A DNA stretch of 64,000 nucleotides from CAWJKP01 sp963843465 (lineage in GTDB: Bacteria > Planctomycetota > Planctomycetia > Pirellulales > Thermoguttaceae), in assembly GCA_963843465.1 (NCBI GenBank), contig CAWJKP010000006.1, positions 367,841 through 431,840 of the forward strand, in the 5' to 3' direction. Below the pieces are notes generated by a model. It worked only from the letters and a program-made list of their open reading frames with translations, had not been told where the DNA came from and did not search any database. A program made the translations under genes and the position numbers. Shown one piece after another: positions 28,766 to 37,720 of the stretch. Numbering within the stretch: position 1 is the stretch's first letter; each line of letters starts with the position of its first letter.

Positions 28766-30335
28766 CGCGCCCTCCTGCCCGGCCGCCGGGCGAGGAACCG
28801 GTCGATGCGGGCCAGCACCGGGTCACTGCCGGGCCCGATCCACTCGGCGTCCGAGCAGGTTTCCCGCCGGCGGCGGCTCCAGCGGCGGAGCTGGGGATGG
28901 TGCCGGTCGTTGAAGTCCACCAGCAGCAAGCCGCGGGCCTGCTCGGCGCGGCAGGTTAAACAGTCGGCGGGCAGCGGCGGTAAGTGCGATCCCCCACCGG
29001 CCCAGACGGCCACATCGACGGTGCTCAGGTCCAGCGTGCTGGGCCGCGCAAACCGGCCAGGGTGGCGATCATCGGGCCGTTGGTGTTGGGCAGCGCCCGG
29101 CGTTGGGCCAGGAGTTGCCGTCGGCTGCGGTCGAGTTCCGCCTCGCACACGTTCGCGCCGACGATCATCGGCCAGCCGGGCAAGAGGTTGGCCAGCGCGA
29201 GGGCATGAGCGACGCCCTCGACGACGACCAGGACACGGCACGCGGTAGACGCGCTGCCAGCCATGGCGATCTCCGGTACGCGCTGCCGCAGCCAAGCGGT
29301 GTCCCGGCGGCTGAACTCCAGGGCGATCCGGGCGATGCGCCGGTTGCGGACCGGGTGGCTCCAGAGGCCGAGGCGTTTCAGCTCCAGCATGCTGGCCCCG
29401 AGCGGCAGGCGGGGGCCACCGTCCACGGGCGACCAGACAACGCGCACCGGCCGCTCGACGAAGCCGTGCCGTGGGATGAAGACCTCCTGGAAGCCGAAGG
29501 TGGCCGTGATCCAGTCCTGCTCCTGGGGCGAGAGCTTGCAGTTGCTGGGCAAGAACCCGTATAAGCGGAACCGGGGGTCGGCGGTCATTAGCGCGTCCTG
29601 GGCATGCTCGTGGAGGGCCTCCCAAGCCCGGGGCAAGAGGACGAAGTCCCGCTTGTTGAGTTCCACGTCGTAGTTGGACATGCCGCAGGGCGTGCCGACG
29701 ACGATCCGCGCCACTGGCTGCCCGCTCGGTCTCGCGTCGAGGAACGTCACGCCGCGCAGCCAGCGACCAAGCCGCTGCCGGAGTCGGTGGCCAGCGTCCC
29801 GCGACGCCACCATGACCGCGATGGTCGCCTGCGGGAAGGCCACGGCGATCTCGGCGATGAGCCGGGCGATGTCGATGCCGCCGCGGCCGTCGTAGCGGAT
29901 CAAGCCGTGGTCCGTCGTGCGGGTCAGGGCGAGCATCTGGGTGTCGCATGGTCCCTGCCACTGTACCGCGCCCTCGGCGGGCGTTGGCAAGTCCGCTGGC
30001 GGCTCCGACGATCGGCGCGGCCTGCCGGGCTCGTACCCCGCTTGGCCCAGCAGGCGGCAGACGACGGGCAAGAGGCCCGCGTTGGGGCGCGGCACTCGGG
30101 GTTCGAGGAGCGATTCGAGCCGCGCCGCCAAACGGTAGCCGTGCTCATCGTCCGGGACGGCCGTGCGGGAGATGGTGCCGAGTGCTGCGGCGATCTCAGG
30201 GCATTGCGGATCGAGTTGTAGCTGTTCATTGCGGCAGACGATCGTCACAGCGCGGTCGTGCGATGGTCTATTACCCGATTTCTCAGATCGTGTTCGTCGC
30301 GGCAAGAATGCAGCCGGGCTGTGTGTTCGCGTCAT
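28762..30335 (-). CDS. Degenerate SF2-helicase-like partner of the RT, one frameshift
   Basis: ATG 30335 has GAGGAA seven bases upstream. The restored protein is about 525 residues. Segments such as GLIRYDGRGGIDIARLIAEIAVAFPQATIAVMVASRD, a block RIVVGTPCGMSNYDVELNKRDFVLLP, LYGFLPSNCKLSPQEQDWI, and a C-terminal RVLVVVEGVAHALALANLLPGW follow the order of SF2 helicase motifs, but no Walker A Gly-Lys-Thr or DExx box is intact. The C-terminus (TVDVAVWAGGGSHLPPLP... LVDFNDRHHPQLRRW) is reached after one missing base near 29053. It starts ten bases after the preceding gene and overlaps the RT start, so the two are made together. Confidence 0.6.
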
Positions 30336-30344
30336 TGCAGTTCC

Positions 30345-31223
30345 TCAGCGGGCGCGGGCAGGCGTCCTGCGACCCCTGCGCCGGTCCTGGGCCTCGTCCT
30401 CGCCGTCCTTGACCGACTTCTCGTGCTCGGCCTGCGCGGCAATGCACTCGTCGATCCGCTCCAACCCAACCTTCAACCGCTGGCGGGCGATCTGGACCGT
30501 TTTCTCGACGGCGGCGAGGAGATCGTCGGACTCCGCAACGTCATCACGGGTCTGTTGGGTGAGGCTATCGGGGGGCGCGTCTTGGATCTTGGTCAAGATG
30601 TCAAACGCCGCTCCGAACAACGACCCCAGGGTGTTCTGGTAGGCCTTCGACCCGCTCCGCAACCTGTCGACCGCTTGCCGTAGACCGCGCGGCTTGGCGG
30701 GGCTGCGGCCGGGGCCGCGCGGTTTCTTCGGCTGCTGGTGGCGGATCAGCGATACCAGATCCTCAACCGGCATCTTGTCCTTGACGATCTGCTTCACGAT
30801 CTGCTCGCGCCGGTGGGCGTCGGAAACGAGTGCAAGGTGCCTGGCGTGTCCCCAGCTCAGCCCATTGGCGACGACAAGTGCCTGGTACTCATCGCTGGAG
30901 AGCCTTTCCGCCACCAGGTGGCAGTCGCGCAGCGTGCGCTCATGGATATCCAGTTCCGTGCCCAGGTACTCGAACAGGTGGCGGCCGTAGCTGCTGTGGC
31001 CGTTCCGCGCCAGTTCGGATTTGATGCCAACGAGTTCCTTCTGGATCAACTGCCCGATCTCGAAATAGCCTCTTACGCTGGTCTCGTTGAGCTTCTCGAC
31101 TCGCGGCCTCAGCTTCTGGCACAGCGGCTTCAGCTCGGCGGGCAACGGCCCGAGCAGGTTGGTCAGAGGCATTGTACTGCCGTCGGGCAATTTCACGATG
31201 GTCTTGCTATAGCCGGTAATCAT
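30345..31223 (-). CDS. DNA-binding-like protein of the integrative element
   Basis: ATG 31223 follows GGAGGTGACCA. The 292-residue product has a helical core (KLRPRVEKLNETSVRGYFEIGQLIQKEL, SYGRHLFEYLGTELDIHERTLRDCH) and SWGHARHLALV, resembling DUF1016-N/ParB-associated helix-turn-helix regions, then a basic Pro-rich linker (KKPRGPGRSPAKPRG) and a charged C-terminus. It is the first gene of the tight RT operon. A regulatory or nucleoid-partition role is inferred; the family is uncertain. Confidence 0.55.
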   Translation of the reverse strand: MITGYSKTIVKLPDGSTMPLTNLLGPLPAELKPLCQKLRPRVEKLNETSVRGYFEIGQLIQKELVGIKSELARNGHSSYGRHLFEYLGTELDIHERTLRDCHLVAERLSSDEYQALVVANGLSWGHARHLALVSDAHRREQIVKQIVKDKMPVEDLVSLIRHQQPKKPRGPGRSPAKPRGLRQAVDRLRSGSKAYQNTLGSLFGAAFDILTKIQDAPPDSLTQQTRDDVAESDDLLAAVEKTVQIARQRLKVGLERIDECIAAQAEHEKSVKDGEDEAQDRRRGRRTPARAR

Positions 31224-31311
31224 TGGTCACCTCCATGGGTACTTGGCTGTTTGCCGATCCCTCAGTGGGAAAAACATTTTGAATGCCCATTCAAAGTCTT
31301 TCCGGCTCCAG

Positions 31312-31587
31312 CTAAGGCTGCTGGGCCTCGTCGAAGCTGTTCGTCAGATCCTTGAAGGCTCCGACGATTTCGGTCAATCCCACCCCGACCGCCGGGGTCA
31401 TGCGCTCGGCCAAACCGGCGCGGCCGGTGGCGAACAAGACCAGCGCGACGGCCTCGCCGACATCGAGCGGCGTCTGCGAGGCGACCCACGATTCCCAGCC
31501 CTGGGGCGGGACGTGGTCCGCAACCTTGATCAGTCGCTGGCCGAGGTTCAGCACCGACAGCAAGAATGCCTTGCCCAGACGGCGCAC
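31312..31587 (-). CDS. Hypothetical small protein between ParB-like and RT operon genes
   Basis: The frame starting at GTG 31587 encodes 91 residues (VRRLGKAFLLSVLNLGQRLIKV... LVLFATGRAGLAERM...). Hydrophobic helices alternate with short loops. In the same frame coding-like residues (VNGFSVE) continue upstream toward the ATG at 31618, which is in another frame, so the 5' end may contain an indel. No known family. Confidence 0.4.
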   Translation of the reverse strand: MRRLGKAFLLSVLNLGQRLIKVADHVPPQGWESWVASQTPLDVGEAVALVLFATGRAGLAERMTPAVGVGLTEIVGAFKDLTNSFDEAQQP

Positions 31588-31624
31588 TTCGACCGAAAAG
31601 CCGTTGACCTGACGCCATGGTTGC

Positions 31625-32672
31625 TCACCCCTGAAACGACTTGCAAAACGCTTTTGCGCGCTTGCTGAGGTTGGTAAGCGCGGTAACGAGCTGACGCCGC
31701 TCAGGACGGGGGATGTTGGCCTTGGACGTGACGAGGGCGTTCAGTCGCTCGACGAGCTTGGCATTAGGGTCGAGCGTGCGGTTCAACATGTGGGCGGTCT
31801 TGTCCGCGAACACCTCGATGTCGGGGATCGCCTTCGGCTTCGGGCGCCTTCATCTGCGTGGCGAGACTCTCGGCCTCCCGCACGCCGACCTTGCCCTCCT
31901 TCATGTCGCGTGCAGTATCCTGGACGAAACGGTCCGCCAGGTCCTTGCCGCGCTCGACGAGCTGCTCCGCCCTGTTGGGCGACTGCTTGGCCGCCGCCTC
32001 GTAGGAGCGGCGAATCCTCATCGCGCCGCCGGTCACCACGCGGGCCTGGTCGCGGGACAGACCCGCAGTGGTCTCCGGCTTGATGACCTTCAGCTCTTCG
32101 GCTTTCAGCGTTTCGAGCGCGACGCGGAGCACCGGCTTGGGCTCGCCGTCAGGGGCCAGCCAGCCGAGAAACTGCCCGAGGCTCTGCATGGTGTAGACCA
32201 TGTTCCCCATGTCCTGGGGAACATCCTTGCCACACGGAACAAAGCTCGGAGCAACCCGCAAATGGTTGCCGGGCGTCTTCTTTGGCACCTCCGGCAGCTT
32301 GATCTTGCCCGCCGCGAACGCTTCAATCGTGGCGCGCACCGTCTCCTCGGCGACCAGGGCGTTGGTGCCCCACTCCTCCATGTTCTCGGAGGCCATGATC
32401 TTCAGCATCTCTTCGTCGGTAAGCGGCTGGATGATGATCTCCACCGCCTTGCGGCTGTTCTCGCCGTGCTCCTCGCGCAGCGCGATCAGCCGATGATGGC
32501 CGTAAGCGATCTCGACATCGCCGTCGATCTCGCGGCCCAGGATGTTTCCCCAGTATCCCGTGCTCTTGTAGGACTCGCGCAGCGTCGCCACCTTCGCCTT
32601 GTCGATGGGGTAGCGAGCCATGTTCCTGAAGGGATTGGGCTTGAGCTTGTTGAGCGGAATTGACTTCTGCAT
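31625..32672 (-). pseudogene. ParB-like protein, second copy, one frameshift near its C-terminus
   Basis: ATG 32672 has GGAGA seven bases upstream. MQKSIPLNKLKPNPFRNMARYPI, ...DVEIAYGHHRLIAL... and ENMEEWGTNALVAEETVRATIEAF align along the whole length with the gene at 1817-2847. One base is missing near 31840; with it restored the protein ends VFADKTAHMLNRTLD... FCKSFQG at 31625, about 350 residues. In this element it probably acts in partition, transcription control or DNA transfer. Same-family proteins bind parS-like sites and CTP, but neither can be shown here. Confidence 0.75.
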
Positions 32673-32857
32673 GGTTTCATCTCCGAAAGGTCTAACACAC
32701 AGGAAGCATGGTCCTGCTCCCGCAGGGCGGCATACGCCGCCAATTCTTCAGACTCCAGTCGCTGTTCCAAGGTCAGCTCCTCCGCCAGCGTGTAGCGCCG
32801 CCAACTCCGGCGGCATGGACGGGGCGGCGGCCCCGGCTCCATCGCGCCGGATCTGGT

Positions 32858-33858
32858 TTACGCCTTCTCGGCCGTCGGTTGTGGTTCTTCTGGACTGGGA
32901 AATAGCTCTGGCTTCAGCCGATGCAGGGCGTGTTCCACTGCCTGGAGCAAGGCCGCATCCCCCGCGTACTTCTGCCGCGCCTCCAATAGGGCAACGATGG
33001 CGCGGGACCGCTTGCCGCGCGCATTGCCTAGCGCTTCGGCTGCAAATCGCCGTCCTTCGGGCAGCCCGTTGAGGAGGAGCTTGAGGCTGCGGAAAAGGTC
33101 GTCCGCCAGCCCATACTGGTTCACGATGTCGACCAACGCGCGGAGCATCTCGGGCGTCGGGTTTCGTAGGAACGGCTCCGCAAAATACTCCGGTGTGGAC
33201 TCTGCGGCAGGATTGTCGAAGCCGCTCAAGACGAATAAGGCGGCTTCGACCACGGGCCCGGCAGAATCGGCGACTGTGGGAAAGTGGTCTTCGGCGTCAA
33301 AGCCCGGAGGGGAGAGAATGCCCAGCGCGAGGATGGCGGCGGCCCGCGGCCCGTCGCTGCTGGACCGCAGCCACTTGCGCATCGCCTTTGTGATGCCTTG
33401 GTGCTGGGCGGAAAACCACTTTGCGCACATCCTCTGCTCGGCCAAATCGTCTTCCGTGAAGTGGTCGGGCCAGTCCGAGATTTCATCTTCATCTGGCGGG
33501 TCGAGATCCCAGTGTATCCTGGCCATCTTGGTGATGAGCACAGCACCGACGAGCGCCAACTGAGGCGCGCCACGAGCAGGTCGTGGAGCGTCTGAAGGAC
33601 TGCTTGCCTATGCGACTTCCCGAGCGCGGCCAAGATGTCCGAAGCTACGGATTGCCCTTGAACGAAGGCGTCGACAAGCATTGGAAGCAGTGCGATCGCA
33701 TTGACGGCCAACTCGGCGAATACCGTCGCCAACGGGTCTTGCACGTCAAGGCGCGCGGCCAACGCCGATCCAATTTCGAGCAACGACTCGGGCCTCTGCT
33801 GCACGATCGCCAAGGCGTGACGGCGCAGGGCCTCGGTGTAATCGCTCCGGCCATACAT
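32858..33858 (-). pseudogene. Hypothetical helical protein, one frameshift
   Basis: ATG 33858 opens MYGRSDYTEALRRHALAIVQQRPESLLEIGSAL. The frame breaks near 33560, where one missing base joins LLVARLS to LALVGAVLITKMARIHWDLD. The joined protein of about 334 residues is helical with a C-terminal repeat-like part (RALVDIVNQYGLADDLFRSLKLLLNGLPEGRRFAAEALG), reminiscent of HEAT-like repeats. An upstream in-frame stretch without ATG (to about 33930) also looks coding, so the true start is uncertain. Function unknown; cargo of the tRNA-Ala element. Confidence 0.5.
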
Positions 33859-33948
33859 GGCGCTCGCCGCAAGTGAAACCAGCGCGTTTCCGAGGGCAAG
33901 TTGGCCGACCGTCTCTATGGGCGGAGGCTGCCCCAGGAATTGGCCGGG

Positions 33949-34260
33949 TTAAGGTACGGGGGGAGGAAGAGAATGGAAGTCGGTCATAACGCTGTTCCTC
34001 AAAGGACTTGAAAGAACCCCAGCGGTCGAGTCCCTAGCGACCATCGGGGGTTCATTTAGGGCACTATCGGCGCCATCGTCACCGTGCTGCTCCGAGTCGA
34101 AGTAGTCGATGCCCGCACCGTCCGGGTCGAGGTCGGCGGTGCCGATGGAATCGGGGTCGGAGTAGTCGATGCCGTTGCAGTCAGGGTCGAGGTCGGCAGC
34201 GTCGATGCAGTCGGAATCGAGGTCGGTGGCGCGGGTGTAGTCGGGGTCGTTGCTGGACAT
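33949..34260 (-). CDS. Asp-rich small repeat protein
   Basis: The ATG at 34260 has GGAGA eight bases upstream. Residues 1-60 carry three degenerate repeats of the form ADLDPDxxGIDYxDPDS, strongly acidic. The rest is polar. The spacing of Asp residues recalls calcium-binding repeats but matches no family I know. No signal peptide. The upstream leader is shared with the gene at 35424-35876. Confidence 0.5.
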   Translation of the reverse strand: MSSNDPDYTRATDLDSDCIDAADLDPDCNGIDYSDPDSIGTADLDPDGAGIDYFDSEQHGDDGADSALNEPPMVARDSTAGVLSSPLRNSVMTDFHSLPPPVP

Positions 34261-34264
34261 GAAC

Positions 34265-34335
34265 AAATCTCCAAATGCCGGGCTCGGGTTAATCCGCAGC
34301 GGCCAGGCCCGGGGGTCGCGCGGGGTTCTCGTCAG
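34265..34335 (-). promoter_or_regulatory. Leader shared with the gene at 35424, copy 1
   Basis: On the minus strand: GAGAAC, then CCGCGCG, a GGGCCTGGCCGC-like block and GCGGATTAACCCG, ending just before the ribosome-binding site. The same order of blocks precedes the start at 35876. Such conservation between otherwise different genes points to a promoter, operator or leader. Confidence 0.45.
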
Positions 34336-34620
34336 GTCGTCGCCGTCGTCAGGGTTGCCGGTGTTGCCGCCGGCCTGATCGGCCAGATCGGTGTCCAACC
34401 GGAGATCGTCGCCTCCGGACGGGACGGCTGCGCCGACGCCGGGCGGGGCGGCGACCGGTTGTCCGCCGGCGTCGCTGTCGAGCTGGTCAGCCCGTAGTTC
34501 TTCAACACCGGGCTGATCAACTCCATCGCCGCGGGGCTGGTCAGCTCGTAGTTCTTCAACACCGGGCTGGTCAACTTCGAGTTCTCCGCTGCCTAGCCGG
34601 TCACCCCCATCGTCGCGGCG

Positions 34621-35421
34621 ATGGTCAGCTGCGCCGATACCGAGCGGGTCGGTGACGGCGGCGTGCCGATGGTCCGCGGCTGCGGCGAGATCCTCCCGGT
34701 GGTCAGCGGTCAGGGCGGGCTCCTGCCGGCGGGCAACGGCGTCGAGGGTGGGCTCCTGCTGGTGGTCGACGGCGGCGTGGCGGTGGTTGCCGGCGTTCAG
34801 GTCGACTGCTCGTCGGGCGTCGCTGGCGGCGGGGGTGGCCTCCGGTTGGTCGGCGGCGGCCTCAGCCGGCGGCCCGACCCAGCCGGTAACCCGGACGGCC
34901 GGATTCGAGCCGGCGGAGGCGTGCTGGCCGCGCCGATGGCCGCGGGCGTCGCCGTGCAGATCGGTCAAGCCGTGGCCGGCGTCCGGCCGGGCGACGGCGC
35001 GGAGGGCGATCTTCCGCACGTGGTTGGCGGCGTTGCTGGCCAATGCGTGATTGCGGTCGGCGGCGTGGTGCTGGCCGGCGGCGCTGTCGGCTTGGTCGGC
35101 GCCGGCGCGCTTGGCCTCGTCGGCGACACCCATGGCTGGCTTAGCAGCGGCATCGAGGGCGCGATCGCGGAACGTTACCTGGAGGAGATCCTCCTGGACT
35201 TCGCGGCCAACGTCGCGCCGTCCCGCCAGACGATCAACTTCAAGACCGCCGTGCCGGGCATCCGCGGCATCTTCTTCAACCAGGTCTCCACCATCATCGG
35301 CAGAGTGGAAGGCATCCGACGATTCCTGCTACTACGCCCCGCTGGTTTGCGTCCGATGGGGCCTAGTTGCTCAAAAGCGGCGGCCGGAGCTGGGCAGTGC
35401 CCAGCTCCGGCGCAGCCGTAA
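34621..35421 (+). CDS. Uncertain Gly-rich protein on the plus strand
   Basis: This 267-codon frame has third-position GC near 90 percent and ends in convincing sequence (AIAERYLEEILLDFAANV, then SRQTINFKTAVPGIRGIF and FFNQVSTIIGRVEG). Its N-terminal half is Gly/Val-rich with hydrophobic stretches (VIAVGGVVLAGGAVGLVGAGALGLV). Upstream, the same frame continues with repeated FFNTGL blocks but meets three TAG codons near 34498, 34558 and 34600. A minus-strand frame (33949-35133) is also open here and shares codon statistics. The gene may be a broken membrane or surface protein, or antisense noise. Confidence 0.3.
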   Translation: MVSCADTERVGDGGVPMVRGCGEILPVVSGQGGLLPAGNGVEGGLLLVVDGGVAVVAGVQVDCSSGVAGGGGGLRLVGGGLSRRPDPAGNPDGRIRAGGGVLAAPMAAGVAVQIGQAVAGVRPGDGAEGDLPHVVGGVAGQCVIAVGGVVLAGGAVGLVGAGALGLVGDTHGWLSSGIEGAIAERYLEEILLDFAANVAPSRQTINFKTAVPGIRGIFFNQVSTIIGRVEGIRRFLLLRPAGLRPMGPSCSKAAAGAGQCPAPAQP

Positions 35422-35423
35422 CG

Positions 35424-35876
35424 CTACTCGACCTCCTCGCCGATTGCGGACGCGACGCTTGCAGTCCGCCGCGGCCTGGGCCTCACGGATGGCTCCTGCC
35501 GGACTAATTGCCCGTGCTCATCCCGCGTCAAAACGAAATCCGCGCGGCCGTAAGCCAAATTGAATTCCGCGACGTTTGCCGCGTCCATGGCCCGACATTC
35601 GAGATCCTCGACGACGAAGTTAAGCCTTCCGTCGTAAGCAAGGATATTACCGATGGCGAGGGCCAAATCGTCTTCCTCGCAGTCGGCTGGCGCGGCAATC
35701 TTCAAGTGCCGACACTTCGCCTGGATTTCTGTGTAGTCGACCTCGAAGAGTTTCATTGCGGGCTCCGACTGTGAGGTGAGCACCAGCCGTTGTGCTAGCT
35801 GGATTGCTTTCTGCGCTCGAGTGACGGGCTCGGCGGAGGGAGCAGTTCCCCCATCGTTGTTGTTGTTGTTGGGCAT
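35424..35876 (-). CDS. Hypothetical small protein of the integrative element
   Basis: The ATG at 35876 opens MPNNNNNDGGTAPSAEPVTRAQKAIQLAQRL. The next region (MKLFEVDYTEIQAKCRHLKIAAPADCEEDDLALAIGNIL) is mixed alpha/beta, ending in a basic and then acidic tail. No known motif. It precedes the truncated integrase by about 90 bases and shares its leader with the Asp-rich gene, which suggests common control. Confidence 0.55.
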   Translation of the reverse strand: MPNNNNNDGGTAPSAEPVTRAQKAIQLAQRLVLTSQSEPAMKLFEVDYTEIQAKCRHLKIAAPADCEEDDLALAIGNILAYDGRLNFVVEDLECRAMDAANVAEFNLAYGRADFVLTRDEHGQLVRQEPSVRPRPRRTASVASAIGEEVE

Positions 35877-35955
35877 GAGTGATTCTCGAAAATCTCGGGG
35901 CCGGTTTAACCCGCGGCGACCTGGCCCCTGGGCCCCGCGCGGGACAGTTCTCAAG
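35877..35955 (-). promoter_or_regulatory. Leader shared with the Asp-rich gene, copy 2
   Basis: Minus-strand blocks GAGAAC, CCGCGCGG, GGGCCAGG and GCGGGTTAAACCGG lie in the same order as in 34265-34335. The palindromic look of the CCGCGCGG block may indicate an operator. Confidence 0.45.
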
Positions 35956-35968
35956 TCGGCGTCCTCTT

Positions 35969-37122
35969 TCACTGGTCGCGGGCGAGATCCTGCTCGGCCC
36001 GCTCGATGGCCCGCTCCCGCTGGCGCGGCGTGCGCATGGGGATAGGCTCGTCGTTGGCCACAGCAGTGGTGGCGCCGACGAAGCGTTCCAAGGCTTCAAC
36101 AGAAGTGAAACGTCGCGTGGCGCCTACGACGATGGTTCCCGTGTTGTAGCGCATCCCGGGCTTCCGCTTGGCGTGCTCCTTCGTGCGATCAACTTGACTC
36201 GGCTGGACTTTCGTTTTCCGCTTGGTACGCATCTCCGCCTTGCGTTCACGGTCACTGTCGGCCGGTGAGAAGCAATACGCCTGCGCCTCGCGGAGCAAAT
36301 ACGGAAGCAAGACCCTCTGCGCCCGAGGGCCAACGAAAATGATCCGCTGCTTGCCGTAGTGTTCCGTTTTGTGACTCCCTGGCACGTAGCGCCACACCTT
36401 GCCCGAACGATCAACGTCGCCGGGGCGGACCGCGCAAACCTCTCCCGGACGGCAGCCGACCAAGCGTTGGAAGCGAACCATGTCGGCCACGACGTTCGGC
36501 AAGTGAGGGAGCGTCTTTTCGACGACTTCATCGGATACCGGCGTAACCGGCTCCGTTTCTGACGCGACGGTTCGGCCCGCCTCCAGCCCCGCCACAGTCG
36601 ACAACGCACCGACAAGTGTCGCCGGGGCCAGTTCCTCGGAGACCGCCCACCGGAAGACCCGCTTGATGCGATTGATACGGGCGTTGATCCCCTGTCGCGT
36701 GAGCCCCTCTTCGATCATCTTCTGCCGCACAGCTTTCAGGGCCAGTGGACCAAAATCCCGAACCAGCGTGCGACCGTACAACTTCGTGAGGGGCTCGATG
36801 GCGTACCGGATGTTGTCCCACTCCCATGTGGGATGTTGTCAAACTCCCCTGTGGGGATGTTGTTCTTCCGGTAGTGCGTCATAGCGAACCGCCGGTAGCG
36901 AGCCAACATCTCCACGACGGTCAGGTCCGACGCCTCCGCCCCCTTCAGCGGAAGCTGGCGACCCGCAGCCAGCCACTCGGCGATGATGCGGTCGTACTCG
37001 ACCTTGCTGGCGTTGGAGTTCCAGGGACCGAGGTAGAAATCGCTGCCCTGGATGGTGACGATGGCTTGCCCGGAAGCCTTGTGCTTCCGGTACTTGGGAG
37101 TTGATTCCCTCAAAACAGGCAT
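35969..37122 (-). pseudogene. Tyrosine integrase, catalytic C-terminus replaced; one frameshift
   Basis: From ATG 37122 (MPVLRESTPKYRKHKASGQA) the N-terminal arm and SAM-like domain of planctomycete integrases are clear (ARYRRFAMTHYRKN; LYGRTLVRDFGPLALKAVRQKMI; RINRIKRVFRWAVSEELAP). Near 36818 a missing base, beside a partial duplication of GACAACATCC 23 bases apart, breaks the frame. The catalytic Arg is in VGCRPGEVCAV. After KPGMRYNTG the expected HxLRH and Tyr region is absent; instead a DUF1580-like tail (VGATRRFTSVEALERFVG) is fused on. It cannot catalyse recombination. Position next to tRNA-Ala identifies the attachment site. Confidence 0.75.
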
Positions 37123-37247
37123 GTGCGACCTCCAAAACGACGGGAAACTCAAAACGGTATGTACCGTTTTGGCTTCGGCCATTCGGGCCGCACTGCCGAC
37201 CACCGGCAGGTAGCAAAAGTCGTGATTACAAAAGGACTTACATCTAG

Positions 37248-37320
37248 TGGAGACGAGCGGGCTCGAACCGCCAACCCCTAGCTTGCAAAGCTAGTGCTCT
37301 CCCAGTTGAGCTACGTCCCC
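37248..37320 (-). tRNA. tRNA-Ala(UGC)
   Basis: Reading the minus strand from 37320: acceptor GGGGACG pairs with CGTCTCC, D arm GCTC/GAGC, anticodon stem CTAGC/GCTAG with loop TTTGCAA, T arm GGCGG-TTCGAGC-CCGCT. Anticodon TGC. The third acceptor pair is G-U (G3-U70), the alanine identity element. Length is 73 bases; CCA is not encoded. The truncated integrase begins 126 bases from its 3' end, as expected for a tRNA-targeted element. Confidence 0.95.
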
Positions 37321-37720
37321 GACGACAGACCATTTCGGCCTTGCCTCTCGATCCATCCCAACTCCGTGCGAAAGACTCCATTCCTGCCCACCGGCAACCC
37401 AATTTTACCCCTCAGAACGGCTACCGCAAGGCGGCCTATGCTTTGCCGTGGTTGCCGGCGGGCCGGTGAGGATTGAGGATCCGCCGCGGGAAGCTGCGGA
37501 TCCAGTGACCTGGCAAGCCTGTCAAAATGGCAGTAAAGGCTGGCGATTGGACCTGGCTGCCGAGAACCGTTCTTAGGCTCTGCGTCGCAAGCCGTGATGT
37601 GGCCGGAAGTTGCGGTGCAAGAGGCAGGCCTTCCTGGAGCTGGCACACACTTTGCGTCCCTGGTCTCCAACACAACGGTCGGGTGCCAAGACACTTGCGT
37701 CGTCAGCAAAGGAGCAACGC
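37321..37720. other. Intergenic between tRNA-Ala and dnaK
   Basis: No gene found. I looked for a CIRCE operator (TTAGCACTC and its inverse) and did not see one. The dnaK ribosome-binding site AAGGAG is at its right end. Confidence 0.5.

Noticed and set aside
37321..37720. CIRCE operator upstream of dnaK
   Set aside because: The TTAGCACTC inverted repeat was looked for and not found.
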